DNA of 64,000 bases from Podarcis raffonei (lineage: Eukaryota; Chordata; Lepidosauria; Squamata; Lacertidae), in assembly GCF_027172205.1 (NCBI RefSeq), contig NC_070613.1, positions 57,510,001 through 57,574,000 on the forward strand, written 5' to 3'. Shown in pieces: positions 32,077-44,333 of this stretch. The stretch's first letter is position 1. Every line of letters begins with the position of its first letter. Below the pieces are notes generated by a model that was not told the origin of the DNA, made no database searches, and was given only the letters and a program-made list of their open reading frames with translations. A program made the position numbers and the translations under genes.

Positions 32077-32416
32077 TTATGTAGCACAGTGGAAACTTTG
32101 GTCGCAAAATCCTTGATCTCGCAGAGTAAAAATAGCTGAAAAAAATGCTACTGATAACACTTATCCCCAGAAAGGGTAAATTTAAATTGTATTTTTTTAA
32201 TTTGCCATTGTAGTACAGCATCACTGCTGTACTTTAAATGTTAGCTGGGTGGCTAATTTAGCTAATGTAAACTTAGCTGATTTTGTCATTGTATTAAAGT
32301 TGGTTAAGCAAAGTCAATCATTTGCAGGAGCAGATTCTTATGGCATCTATTTGGTCATATTACATTGTACTGTGCATCGGGGGGAAACCATGGATTTAAA
32401 CTGTATTTGTAAATGA

Positions 32417-32444
32417 AATAAAGCATATTCAGCATTATAATAAA
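32417..32444 (+). terminator. MRPL32: MRPL32 poly(A) signals
   Basis: AATAAA occurs at 32417-32422 and again at 32439-32444, about 340-370 nt after the stop. A GT-rich TACTGTGTGTGG element follows directly, as expected near a cleavage site. Confidence 0.75.
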
Positions 32445-32459
32445 TACTGTGTGTGGCTC

Positions 32460-33192
32460 CATTTGAAATTCTGTGAAATTTTGAGCTATGAGGTGGCGAG
32501 GATTGTGAGAATGTAAGAAGTCAAGTAGAGCAATGAAGTGAGTTGACATGGATCTCTTGCTGAGTTGGAGCCCAATGGTTGAGATGTGGTTTTGTTCTTT
32601 CATTGCTACTGGCTACATCTAAATAGTGACAGTTCTTTAACACCTGTTTCCATTTAGAAGCTTGTAAAATAGCTAGTTGTGTTTGTGAGGTCCTTTGAAA
32701 ATCTTTAATGAAAAGGACAACTACATTAAGTCTGAACCATAACTTGGGTATTCATGAAGCACTTCTTAAACCAACATCATTTCATTGATTCACCCACTAG
32801 TGACACAAATTTAATCTCATTGATTAGATGACATTGAAGCACTGTATCATGTTGTATCTGCATTGTGGGCTTGGAGTTTAACTTTTTCCCATCTATTCTT
32901 TGAGAATCCTATTACTGAGCTCATCAACTTTCATCTCTTATAAGGGCCAATATTTTCCCATGATACAGACTTTAGAAAAAATCCTTGTTTGTAATGCATG
33001 TAAAACTTACTGTTTTCTACCAAGTGATATTTGCACCTACCACGTACAGTTGTTTATCTTCTTATCCATCAGTTCAAATAACAAAGTTACTCTGGCAGGG
33101 GGGAAATAAGAACTCTGTCCCAAGTAAACACCCATTTTGTGCTCTTAATAAAAAGAAACAAATCAACATAGATGTGTTTGGTTTTATGACTA
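32460..33192. other. intergenic, no gene seen
   Basis: AT-rich and without a supported gene or transposon end. Confidence 0.5.
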
Positions 33193-33430
33193 CAGTGGTA
33201 CCTTGGGTTAAGAACTTAATTCGTTCTGGAGGTCTGTTCTTGACCTGAAACTCTTCTTAACCTGAAGCACCACTTTAGCTAATGGGGCCTCCTGCTGCCA
33301 CTTGCCGCTGCATGATTTCTGTTCTCATCCTGAAGCAAAGTTCTTAACCCAAGGTACTATTTCTGGGTTAGCGGAGTCTGTAACCTGAAGCATCTGTAAC
33401 CTGAAGCGTATGTAACCCGAGGTACCACTG
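33193..33430. mobile_element. Tigger-like MITE (CAGTGGTACCTTGGGTTA family)
   Basis: Ends CAGTGGTACCTTGGGTTA and TAACCCGAGGTACCACTG. TA follows the right end (CTA lies to the left). Closest to 12779-13015 in length and interior (TTTAGCTAATGGGGCCTCCT). Confidence 0.85.
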
Positions 33431-33781
33431 TACATGGTTGATATTTTGCAGAATTTTGAGTTACTTAGCAGGAACTGGGTATAGAAGGAATAGGAAGAGA
33501 TGAGACATTATGAAGCAAGACTAGAAGGTGTTGGAATAGCGGGGGAGTTTCAAGGCTTCACGGCAGCCTTGGCTCCTTTGATACTTCCTATTTTTCTAAT
33601 ATTTTCTACATCCATCATGACTAGGAACCTGTAAATAAAGAGCTGAAATTTAAAGGAGTTGAGATCCTTAGAGCCAAATTCTCAACAGAAAAGAGCACAC
33701 AATCACATGGAATTGAAGCCCTAGGCAAAACCTGGCATGAGTGGAACACTGGCCATACCATACCTTCCAAGTGGAAGGGGG

Positions 33782-33782
<1 letters not shown>

Positions 33783-33834
<52 letters not shown>

Positions 33835-33905
33835 TGCTGACCATCTGACTGGGTTGCCCTAGCCAATCTGGACTGCTCCCAACAAAAAATATACAACATC
33901 ACACA
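33783..33905 (-). repeat. L2-type LINE 3' tail with (AAT)n microsatellite
   Basis: On the minus strand it reads GGGAGCAGTCCAGATTGGCT, then AGGGCAACCCAGTCAGATGG, then the ATT tract. This is the same tail seen at the end of the element at 57829-58812. A GC-rich stretch to about 34230 may belong to the same insertion. Confidence 0.65.
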
Positions 33906-34276
33906 CTAAAAACTTGCCTGAACAAGGCTGCCTCCCAGAATTATGAAAGCCATTGCGGGTTCTGATTTGATCCCGGAATGTCCTTATTCCCTCTGCCAGT
34001 GATGCTGCCACCGAGCTCAAGAAGGAAGATGAGCCAGCACTTGTCCTGAGCAGCAGTGGCAGCGAGGGAGTATCCTGTTGCCTCTCCATGGTCGCTGCTG
34101 CCGGCCTCCTCCCTTGGGCAGATTGTGGCGGCTGCTGGAGAAGGGGAGGCTGTTGCCGCTGAGGCCCAGCCTTGCATGAGGTGCTGGCTGTGAGGTGCAG
34201 GCAGAGAGCAGGGCTACCCTGGGTGGGAAGAAAGGCGCAAGGAGTAGAGTCTTTGATTTAATAATATTAATAAACC

Positions 34277-34297
34277 TGTGTGTGTGTGTGTGTGTGT
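34277..34297. repeat. (TG)n microsatellite
   Basis: About ten TG units. Confidence 0.9.
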
Positions 34298-34299
34298 CT

Positions 34300-36687
34300 C
34301 CAATCTTGCCCCTTTCTAAAATTTATTTATTGGTGCATTTCTTTTTGTAAATCTACCAAAGAATTAAAACAAATCAGAATTAAGGGCAAAGGCACGTCAG
34401 TGGCATGTGTGTTGTGTCCCATTGGTGAAGTCGTGGTGGCACTTGCCCTTCTGGTAGGAAATGCTTTGGGGGGGGGAGAAATGGGGGGGGTCGGGGAGGT
34501 TCAGTTGGGAGGAGTGAGAAATGTCCCTTTTTTCATCTGAGGAACGTTGGAGGGTATGGCATACTTGTAAGAGCAACAGCCAGTCCGTGTTTACTCCTTT
34601 CTTTACTTTCCTTGTAATCTTTTCATTTCCATTCAGTTACTGGCCTTTGGAAAACTACAGAACACTATTCTGAGTAGCTGTATTGGGAATGTAGATTGCA
34701 GATGTAACAGGAGTGTAATAACCAAATGCTTGATCCATATAAGGGCCAGATTAGGAAGTAGCCGTGTTTGTGCGTGCAGAGAGAGATGAGATGGATAGAT
34801 CGCTAATACGTCAGAGATATGAGTGAACAGTAAGTAATACTGAATGTTTATGTACAACTATATTAGTACTTGATGCATCATATATATTTCACTGATCCTT
34901 ACGAAAACCCTGTTAAGTGTCAGTCCATGTCCTATGTTCTGCTGAGAGAGATGGTGGCTTGGGTAAAATCAGCTAGTGACATGGCCAAGAGGAAGATTAA
35001 ACCAGGGGTTTATGGCTCATGTCTTTAGTCTACTGTTCTACGGGGGCTCTATAAAACTTAATGGTCTGTCTTGATATTCTACATTATCATTTTGTGAGTT
35101 TTAGTTCTGAAAGAGTAAGTGAGTTAATTTGTAAGACAAAACTGGATTATGCTCGTCATTCAGACAGACTACAGCCTTCTCTATGGCACAATCCTCTATG
35201 ACCCACCATGTGTTAACTGAAATGAATTACACCTTTCAAAGCAATAGGTGGCAGTGAATCTCTAGTTATTTCAGACTGCGATACCAACATAGTTCATGGT
35301 GATGCTAGTGAAAAATCTGCAAGTGTAATTAACTGCATTGGGAATAATTAAGAGAAAATATTATTGTTGACCCCAAGGTTTAGTTACTATAATACACAGA
35401 TTTATCAGAAGTCCATTTTGATAAATGTGGGCATGTGATAACTTCAGCTGGAGATATGTTTTCAATTCCATTTGCAACTGGATGACATACCGTAGTTGAG
35501 TGATGGTATATGAGGGATAGCCAGTTGGTGGCTTACAAACTGGATTAAGTCCCTGAGGCAATTTTGTCTGTGGCCCCGGTGACCATCATAATTTTTAATT
35601 CATGGTATGGTAAAATATTTACGCAACTGTAGGAGAGGAGAAAGCATTGTTTCCAAAAGTTAGACATGCAACATGCAACATTTATATCCTTCACTTTCAT
35701 TTTTTAACAGCATTTAATCCTCATGCATGTATACATGCCTGAGCATACACACGCCATAACTGGGGGATCCTAACTGGTGACAGCTTCACAGGTGGTTAAG
35801 CTTTACAATAAAGGAGTTTTGCTATGTGGCAAAATACATTTCCTGTGTATTTTGCCACATAGGAAGTGTATTGGTAATTTCCTGCTATAGAGGTAAACCC
35901 AGGGATGCTTTTCCAATTGCTTTTCCAAGATGCTGGCAAATGCTCAGAAAGCCATAAAAATAGTGGGGGAACACGCAAGCATCCTTCTGAGAAAAGACCA
36001 AGAGGATTGGCTCTGAAGGTCATGCAGCTTTTCCAAAGATAGCTACAGCTGTTCCTGTTCCACTTTTAGCATTCCTCCAGAAGTTCCGATGCAGGTGCAA
36101 CTCCTGATCGTACGTTTGCCTCCCTAAGCAGCAGGAGACCGGCTCTTGCTGTTAGCAATACCAAGGGAGTTCCAGGGCATCCTTTGTCCAGGCTGCAGTT
36201 CAGAAGTGCTGGAATATTAATGCTCTTAAAGCTCAGAGGGTGTTTTATTTATTTTTTACAGGTGGGCGGTGCTATCCCTAAAATGCAAATTTGTTTTTAC
36301 AAAATCATAATAAGGAATTTTAAAATACAATTGATCATGGATACTATAAACCAATTAACCCTCTTTTTTTTTTAAAAAAAAGGATAAACAAAAAAGCTAG
36401 TGGGGCAATAGAATGGAAGTGTATTACGCTATTAAGTAATGAACGGGAGTATTTTATCTTGATTTTAATAATGCAGGAAACAGTGACTACTTAATAAAGC
36501 TAATTGAACAAATGCACAGTTTGTTGCATGAAACATAAAGGAATCGGAAAAGAGAGCAAGGAAATCAGAAGGTAAAGCTGCACCCAAGTGTCTCATTATA
36601 TTTGACACTTCTTTACTGGGAGCAACCGGGAATGGATTCCTACATTTCCACTGAAGAAAGCACAGACCATTGCAAAAAGGCTTGATG
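34300..36687. other. intergenic, no gene seen
   Basis: Mostly unique-looking AT-rich sequence with a G-run near 34470-34500, a perfect hairpin at 35822-35862 and a LINE-tail-like scrap near 36240-36330. Confidence 0.5.
35822..35862. repeat. perfect 17-bp inverted repeat, 7-base loop
   Basis: Arms 35822-35838 and 35846-35862 are exact reverse complements (CTATGTGGCAAAATACA) around the loop TTTCCTG. Confidence 0.9.
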
Positions 36688-36937
36688 AAGAAGAAGAAGA
36701 GTTTGGATTTGATATCCCGCCTTTCACTCCCTTTAAGGAGTCTCAAAGCGGCTCACATTCTCCTTTCCCTTCCTCCCCCACAACAAACACTCTGTGAGGT
36801 GAGTGGGGCTGAGAGACTTCAGAGAAGTGTGACTAGCCCAAGGTCACCCAGCAGCTGCAGGTGGAGGAGCGGGGAATTGAACCTGGTTCACCAGATTACG
36901 AGTCCACCGCTCTTAACCACTACACCACACTGGCTCT
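36688..36937 (-). repeat. MIR-like CORE SINE with 7-bp target duplication
   Basis: On the minus strand a tRNA-like head (GTGGTGTAGTGGTTAAGAGC, then GGTTCAATTCCCC) is followed by a MIR-type core (CTGGGTGACCTTGGGCTAGT) and a (CTT)n end. CTTGATG flanks it at 36681-36687 and 36938-36944. Confidence 0.8.
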
Positions 36938-36944
36938 CTTGATG

Positions 36945-37750
36945 TAGCGTAGATTATATTTTAATTGGATAAGCTCCAAACTCCAGTTTATTTTTTCCTA
37001 AAAATGTATTTACACAAAGAACTGCTTACTGTGCCACAAAAGTGTGATCGGTTTAAACAGCATTGCCTTGCTAAGAAATACTCTTAATCTAGGTAAAATT
37101 AGTCATGGCTAATTTCCTCTGAGTAAGCCATAGGAAACAGAGGCCTCATCCACACTCCTGCTTGCCCTGCCCCTTTCCCCTGGGAAAACCCACAGCTTAG
37201 CACTGAAGCAGAACAAAGGGCTATCAGGTTTTCCATGACGCCATTTGCTCTGATTTAGCACTAGAGAGAGGGTTTCCCAGGGGAAAGCAGTGGGGCAATA
37301 ATGCTCAGACCTGTGCCTAGAAAGCGCAGGACAAGTTGAAAACCACCTGGGCCCAGGCTTTCCAAGCGTAGGACAAGCAGGAGTGTGGGTGAGCCCAGAG
37401 AGAACCTGCTTGTGAATAAACACACATGGGAATGGAACTTAATGTACATTGTATGAATGCTGACTAAAAAGCAAGTCCCTTCGAGGCTTATAGTCTGGTA
37501 AATGGTTATAGGACCACAGCTAAGGTTTCCAGTGGACCTTAGTTGTGACTATCCTTAGCTGAATTGGAGTCACTTTCATCAGCTGCTGTTCGTTTCTGAA
37601 AAACCACACAGGCCCCACAGGCGCCATCTTTAAAAGAACAGTCCATAGTGTGAGCTATAAGCATAAGGGGAAATGGCAACATATGAAATAACCACCCAGG
37701 TAATCTGTAAATATAGGCTGATATTTGAACTGTTTCTATTTGTATAGGAA
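36945..37750. other. intergenic, no gene seen
   Basis: No supported gene. Frames here are short and without splice context. Confidence 0.5.
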
Positions 37751-37752
37751 TA

Positions 37753-38339
37753 CAGTGGTACCTCATGGGATGCGGGTGGCGCTGTGGGTTAAACCACAGA
37801 ACCTAGGACTTGCTGCTCCCTGCGACGGGGTGAGCTCCCGTTGCTCGGTCCCTGCTCCTGCCAACCTAGCAGTTCAAAAGCACGTCAAAGTGCAAGTAGA
37901 TAAATAGGTACCGCTCTGGCAGGAAGATAAATGGCATTTCCGTGCACTGCTCTGGTTCGCCAGAAGCGGCTTAGTCCTGCTGGCCACATGACCCAGAAGC
38001 TGTACGCTGGCTCCCTCGGCCAATAAAACGAGATGAGCGCCGCAACCCCAGAGTCAGCCACGACTGGACCTAATGGTCAGGGATCCCTTTACTTTACTTT
38101 ACAGTGGTACCTCAGTTTTTTAACGTCTCTGTAGTTGAATGTTTTGGAACTCAAACGCCGAAAACCCGGAAGTAAATGCCTCAGTTTTCTAACACGCCAT
38201 GGAAGTCAAACAGGAAATTCAGCTTCTGTTTTGAGTTTTCTGTATTGAGGCTTCCGTTTTGAGGCTTCTACTTTCAGTTTTCGGTTTTCAAATGTTTCGG
38301 AACTTGAACGGATTACGTTTGAAACCTGAGGTACCACTG
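37753..38339. mobile_element. Tigger-like MITE interrupted by a SINE
   Basis: The left terminus CAGTGGTACCTCA (37753-37765) is separated from the body by the SINE at 37766-38099. The body resumes in the duplicated copy at 38101 and ends TGAGGTACCACTG at 38339. TA lies outside both ends (37751-37752 and 38340-38341). Confidence 0.85.
37766..38099 (+). repeat. Sauria-type SINE, near full length
   Basis: The tRNA-like head GGTGGCGCTGTGGGTTAAAC lacks part of its B-box region. The body includes GGTCCCTGCTCCTGCCAACC and CGCCAGAAGCGGCTTAGTCC, and the end CAGCCACGACTGGACCTAAT resembles the Bov-B 3' terminus, with a CTTTA-repeat tail. TACAGTGGTACCTCA is duplicated exactly at 37751-37765 and 38100-38114. 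Confidence 0.88.
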
Positions 38340-38344
38340 TACAG

Positions 38345-40059
38345 ATGGAATGGTGTGATGCTGTATCCCCCCCAATTATTAATTATTTCAGTGGTTTGGC
38401 AGATGTAATCCAAAAGGGTATTCATCATACAGTGTCAGTTTCTTGACTGGACTGAATGAAAGATCAAAATAGTAGCTCTTAAGGGTCATTACGTATTACA
38501 ATGTTTTCAATAAAAAGTATAGTATGTACTGACCATCAATTCACAGTGCAATATCTACTCAAAAAGAAGTATTACTAGTAAAGTACTGCAGCCTAAAATA
38601 CTTGTAAAAACTTGTTTGAAGGTTAACTGAGGAATCACAAGTTATAGAAGCCTTAGTTTCATATGACAAGGCTATTCTTGTTTGTTATTCAGCACGACTG
38701 GGAAGGAAAAGCATTCCAAGTCATAACTTTTTAAAAGTGTGCTGCAAATATATTTTCCAGAGACAATATAACTTATTTCTATGTGACTTGTGGCTCTACA
38801 GGGTATCTCAATTAAATCTTACTCCTGTAGTTGTGCTACTGTATTCCATGGTCCTGGCAAGTGAAGAAGATAAGATGAATTGGGCTACTCTCATGCTTCA
38901 TGAAACACACAGAAAGGAATGAGATAATACAAAGAGAAGGGGTAATAGAAAAGTGAGCCTGAAGAATGCATTGTCAGTTACACTAGAAAAACAAAATTAG
39001 CAGAGGTCATCAAGAGGGGAAAGTATGCAGAATCACAGAAGGAAAACTTTGTAATGAATGGAGTTCTCTTCTGTCTTGGAAGTCTCTTTTACTGTTGGTT
39101 AGAGCAGCAGCTGGGAATCTCCAATGTGTAGGACTAATGAGGCCAACATGAGACCATTTCCCCCGAGCGTCATGCGACATGGCTCCATGCCTAAAGTGGG
39201 GTTTGTAAGCAGTTGATGTTGGCAAGGGCAAAAGCCTGGTTGGCAGCCTCGGGATCCAGCCTCCCAGCTGGAAAAGTCCCCTACCTCTGGAATAGAGTTC
39301 ACCACAAATTCATAATAAACACCTTCCTCCTATAAACAATTTCACTGCCCTCTAGTTAATGGGCTCCAGTGGCAGAAGTGATGACTGTGGATAATGCTAG
39401 CAATACCCAGTCCTAACAGGGCCAGGCTACCCATGAGGCAAGGTGAGGCAACTGCCTCAGGTTGCAGAATTCACAGAGGCAGCAGATCCCAATGTACATT
39501 CCCCTTTCTGTTCCTGATACATATCTCTACTCACCCCTTTCTCCCTGGTATGGAGGGAGGTACCATTTTGTTGTTCACCTCAGGTGCCCAAATGTCCTGA
39601 AACAAGCAAATAAGACATGGCTGGGGTTTTTTAAGGGATAAACTACTAGAAACAGCAAAACTCTGTAGTGGGCTACCCCTATGAAAGTATAAGGAAAAAA
39701 CATGTTCTGTAGAGAAAGAAAATATTATGTAGAGAGAAAAATATCAGTTATGTGAGGTGTTTTTAAGCAATAATGCACCTTTAGGGAATCACATTTCAGC
39801 CAGCATAGAGTTGTGCATTTTTAAAGAGCAGATTCATTTTTGTCCTGTTTCAATTTTAATTGGATTAGTAAAACTTATTTTTACCTGACTCAGACCTTAG
39901 GGATGGGTAGGATAGACACTGAAACAAGTAGGCCCTGATTTATTCAGAGAGATGCAGCCAACTAAACCATACTCAGAGAAGAATCATGGAAATCCATGGT
40001 CTACTCCGAGTATGATTAAGTCAGATGCAACCCAGAGGCAGCAGTTGGGTATTAGGTGG
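38345..40059. other. intergenic, no gene seen
   Basis: No supported gene. A stretch near 39412-39600 (CAGGGCCAGGCTACCCATGA, CAACTGCCTCAGG) looks like a worn DNA-transposon copy, but I could not pair its ends. Confidence 0.45.
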
Positions 40060-40067
40060 ATCCAGAG

Positions 40068-40204
40068 CAGGCTTCCTCAAACTCAACCCTCCAGATGTCT
40101 TTTGCCTACAACTCCCATGATCCCTAGCTAGCAGGACCAGTAGTCAGGGATGATGGGAATTGTAGTCTCAAAAACATCTGGAGGACCAAGTTTGAGGAAG
40201 CCTG
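40068..40204. mobile_element. palindromic hAT MITE with 8-bp target duplication
   Basis: The ends CAGGCTTCCTCAAACT and AGTTTGAGGAAGCCTG are inverted. ATCCAGAG flanks both sides (40060-40067 and 40205-40212). Sister of 12177-12312. Confidence 0.9.
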
Positions 40205-40212
40205 ATCCAGAG

Positions 40213-42854
40213 CTAGAACAGCTAGATCCACAGCTATTACTACTGATTGAGGACATGAACTCCGCTTTCAGGCAATCAGGATATATAACTCCCTCACTGT
40301 GCTGATCTGACAAATGCTGGGGTTCTTGCTCCTGTCAAATATGCTGTATCACTGTTCATCAGAATCAGTTGGCAACTGATTTCAGCAGGGTGATGTCCGC
40401 TGCCAGTAATTTAATTCAGCTCACTTTATTGATGACTTAATGGCTTTGATTATAATGACATTGTCTTCCAGATAGCAGATGTCAGAGCTTTCTAATCATT
40501 TCCCCAACTATCACACAGAACCAGCCATTGTCTTCCACATGTGGTAGGGGTATTGAATTTACAAAAATTCTGCACATAACTTAAGAAGTGTACTTGCAAA
40601 ATAACCTTAGAACACAATGAACATGGCTTAACTGCACGGTTTTAAACATATGCAGAAGATTCTAGGGAGAAATTAAGGATAATTGCATTTAAAAACCAAT
40701 AAAGCCAAATGCAAATATAAACTAGCTCGTTTGGAAAAAAGTGAAGACAAAGAAGCTTGCAAATAAAACCAACAGATAACCTGACTAGACTAATCAGGTC
40801 ACCTGAGCAGAGTCTTGGGTTTTAGTGTGCATGCAAAGGTACAATTGAGAAGTCCTGATGGACTTTTTTGGCAATGTGTCACCCTAGATGCCACTGAAGT
40901 GTGAAGTAGCTGTTAAAGGGAGAGGAGTCCTCTCAAAACTCTCTACCCAAAATCTGTTCTCACTGATCTAAGTGGTTGTGTGTGAGTGGGTGGGTTATTA
41001 TTCAGAAGAGATTTAAAAGCATTCTGACTTGCTCAGGGCTTTTGTTAAGCATTTCAAAGCAGAGACCTGGCACCAGAGACATTTTTTTCCAGAGGAAAGC
41101 CCTTAGAGCAATTGACTGCACCTCAAACAATTTATGTTTTAAATAGACAAGATGAGCAAAGGTAGTTGAAGGAGAGCAAATGAACATGCACCATGGAACA
41201 TGTAGCACTGGTGCAGAGTGTCTCCTTGTGACCAGGCCAGTTCAGGTCAGGAGACAAGCGGCTTGCCACATCAAAGTGTTTTAGGAAGCCCTAACATTTG
41301 AAGGCCCTGACAGGTGGACATCCTGAAGAAATGAATTTTCCATTTGTGAAAAGGAAATGGATGCTTTATTATTTATTATGAAACAGATTGGGGGTGGGAA
41401 CTGCCATCTTGTCCTTTGTCTCAGGCAGCAAATGGTCTTGGGACAGCCCTGGTTGTTGTCCAGCAACATCTGGGTGGCCACAGGTCCCCGAACCCTAAAG
41501 TAGAGGATACACAGCAGGTTCCATATGAATTATAGCATGTGTGACCTTAGCCATTATCCTTCTACATGCTGGGTACCAATGCTATCAGGCATCAGTCCCA
41601 GCAAATGCCAGGCTTACACATTTCATGTGGTGCTGAGTACAACTGCCACCATGATCCTGGCTCCCCTTTTTCATCCCCTTTGGGTAATTCCCACCAGGCT
41701 AAACAACTAATCCAGTCCCGAGTTCAGAAGGGATTAAATTGAGGCATATCATAGCCAGCCTAGACAATTGTCACATTGTTCAAAATTCTAGTTTATAGTT
41801 GTCATTTTAACACCACCACTCCCCGACAGTTGTATTCAGCTTTCAACAGCTACAAGGCAGACAGAATTTTAAGTTTTATTTTGTATGGAAATAAAGTGAT
41901 GAGGGATAGCATTGCCTGTTGAATTGCTGCCTGCTGCGTCATTCTTAAAGCTCCAGAGCATCTGTCAGAAAAATAATCTGCAGCCCTAGCATCCAACGCA
42001 CGTACTTAAATCTCATGGCTGAAAAAACAGACAAAAGCGGGGAAACTCCCTTCCTCAGCGCTTACACCAAATTAATCACAGTTGGCCTATGTGTCAAATA
42101 ATCATCTTGCTAGCTTCCCCGGAAGCCCTGGGCAATATTTGATTTAATGATTGTAGCAATCCTTGGCCGTTAGCTGGCCTTCAAAACAGTTTGTCAAAGG
42201 TCTACCTAAGAAAGCTGAGGGTACTGAACAAAAGCATTCAAGGAGATTGCAGAGGGCAAAGTTCAATGGGGCTTACTCTAAAGTAAGTGCGCATGGGATT
42301 GCAGCCATAGGCTTACTGGCTCCTGTTGAATTAAACCATATTAAAACCAGGTATTCTCTTGGTTTGTAGATCAGTTTTATACTTACACGTGGTTGGTTTT
42401 TTTAAGGGTGTGTTCGCTGTGGCTTCCCACATAACCATAAGAGAACGCTGGTACTAAATTTTTGCTGTTATTGACCGGCTACAAAAGATGGGGACTTTGT
42501 ACTGAAATGAAGCTGTAATGCATTACTTATTGTGCTGTGACTAATATGACTTTATGTCTTATTTTAGCTACAGAGAAAGCCCTTGAGCAATGGGGATTTA
42601 CCAGAAAAATAGCAGTATGGGAATAGGAACTGGAAAAGAAAAGCAGCGAGAAAATGCTTCACACTGGATTTCTATAAGCGCAGTGTTGATCCATTTTAGA
42701 TGTGTGGTGCTGTGCAGCTTTTGTAAACAGAAATACAAATTATGAATTAGCCTATACAGCTTGCCACATTAACCATGTGACTGGACACAATTTAGAGGAG
42801 ATGGTATGTATCTGCTTTCAGTTTAAATTTACCAGCTTATCATTATGTCTCAAC
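40213..42854. other. intergenic, possibly with conserved non-coding sequence
   Basis: No gene. Sections near 40420-40500 and 41870-42180 are unique, free of recognisable repeats and rich in TAAT/ATTA-type motifs. They could be developmental enhancers of the GLI3-HECW1 interval, which is a guess. Confidence 0.35.
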
Positions 42855-43020
42855 CATAGGAGCCAACTTTTAGGAGCTGCCGAAGTCCCTTTGCCTCCCC
42901 TAAGGTTGATGGGCATTGCCATTCAAATGGTTTGCGTGTGCCACATCTTGTGATTGATTATGCAAGGTAGGGCTTTCCTGCCCCTCCCATAAAAATATTT
43001 TATTCAATTTGGCACACCTG
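42855..43020. mobile_element. DNA-transposon-like repeat, family shared with 61363-61553
   Basis: CATAGGAGCCAACTTTTAGG to TTGGCACACCTG. The middle (GTTGATGGGCATTGCCATTC, then TGATTGATTATGC) recurs in the same orientation at 61440-61500. The inverted TTGGC/GCCAA ends suggest hAT, but the class is not proved. Confidence 0.5.
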
Positions 43021-43053
43021 GTCTGAACTGTGAACAGTGAATAGTTTAAATTA

Positions 43054-43185
43054 CCATATTTTTCGCTCTGTAGGACGCACTTTCCCCCCTCCAACATTAA
43101 GGGGAAATGTGTGTGCGTCCTATGGAGCGAATGCAGGCTCCTTGGCTTCAGCGATAGCAACGCAAAGCCTCCGAAGCGCAGAGGG
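43054..43185. mobile_element. left end of the CCATATTTTTCGCTC MITE family
   Basis: CCATATTTTTCGCTCTGTAG then GACGCACTTTCCCCCCTCCA matches the left arm of 13174-13692. TA precedes it. The right end is missing and a SINE follows directly. Confidence 0.65.
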
Positions 43186-43275
43186 AGCGCTCCCAGTCCC
43201 ACCAGGAGATGCTGGGGACTGAACCTGATGCCTTCTGCATGCTAAGCAGTTGTTCTACCACTGAGCTATGGCCCT
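43186..43275 (-). repeat. tRNA-Ala-like SINE head
   Basis: On the minus strand: AGGGCCATAGCTCAGTGGTA, GAACAACTGCTTAGCATGCA, then GGTTCAGTCCCCAGCATCTC, a tRNA-Ala(AGC)-like cloverleaf. The tail after it is truncated. Confidence 0.7.
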
Positions 43276-43860
43276 AGCTCACAATATTGCTGTCAGGATA
43301 AAATGGAGAAGGTGGAGGCTGAAGTGTGTATGCTCTGTGGAGGAAAGGTGGGATAGAAGTATAAGAAGGAATAAAGTATGTAAACTAGCCTATAAGTGAA
43401 TAAACTACAGTATATTTTTAACTTACTCTCCTAATAATTTGTATATAAATTATAAAAGTGGTATATAAATTTTGTTAAATAAAAAAAGAGGAAATGTTCA
43501 GACTTTCAAACAGTATATTATGCCTGAGCCTTCATTGCTGAAACTCCCAACAGCATTTTCATGCTCACAAACACCTGATGAAGGAACCATTGTGACATAA
43601 CCCATTCAAGCAGATTTAAGGGGCAACAGGCTGTCAACAGTGGCAGTAGTTGGGAGCTCCCATCTATTAAAAAGCCACAGAAAGTCTTTTCATACTGCCT
43701 GAGGAATTAATCCCTTATTTAACGTTCATAATTGCTGGATCGATTTAACAAGACTGGAGCTAACATTTGCTTGGATTTGGCACCATTGATAGGGAACTGT
43801 CTACTGCGTCCTCCACTTTGAAGTCACCCTGGTCTTTGGACCTCCAGCACCTTCTTCAGC

Positions 43861-44265
43861 ATGTCCAACCCATCTAAGAGGCGTATGATACTGGTGTTCC
43901 ACTGGGTTAGGAAGAAGCCTCTGACAGAGAAGCCGTGCTCTACCATCTCGGCCAGACCTTCTGCCTCTGCACCGGCTTGCAACACTCCTCACATTTCACC
44001 CTACTTCACGAGGAGCAAGACACAACCCACTCCGCTCAGGAGGTCCAGCAGGCGCAAGGTGCTGCGATTGCCGAATCTCACCGACCCCAAGGTTTTAAGA
44101 TCTGTCATTGGCAGCGTTGGCCGGAAGAGAGCCCGCAGGCGCAAGCAAAAGAAGACTCCAGCAGGAACAGGAAAAGGGGTGATGGCTAGGCTAGAGGCAA
44201 GAAGGCTCCAAATTTGCGGGGTGGGATTGCTTTGGAAGATACCTTCTCACAATCTCTACCCTTGA
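43861..44265 (+). CDS. basic 134-codon reading frame of unknown status
   Basis: An ATG in TTCAGCATGTCC opens 134 codons rich in Arg, Lys, Ser and Pro: PTPLRRSSRRKVLRLPNLTD, then RKRARRRKQKK. It looks like a small nuclear or nucleic-acid-binding protein. The GC content is well above its flanks, which fits a coding exon or a retrocopy. I could not name a family. No clear splice site or poly(A) signal follows, and a hAT element begins 70 bp downstream. It may be a lineage-specific gene, a retropseudogene fragment, or chance. Confidence 0.3.
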   Translation: MSNPSKRRMILVFHWVRKKPLTEKPCSTISARPSASAPACNTPHISPYFTRSKTQPTPLRRSSRRKVLRLPNLTDPKVLRSVIGSVGRKRARRRKQKKTPAGTGKGVMARLEARRLQICGVGLLWKIPSHNLYP

Positions 44266-44333
44266 ACCACGTATCAAAGGTTCAAGCAAGCTCATCCACG
44301 TAGCACTAAATTATGCTTTAATGCAGTGGTTCT

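Noticed and set aside
39412-39600. DNA transposon starting CAGGGCCAGGCTACC
   Set aside because: A start resembling known families is visible, but no matching right end or target duplication was found.
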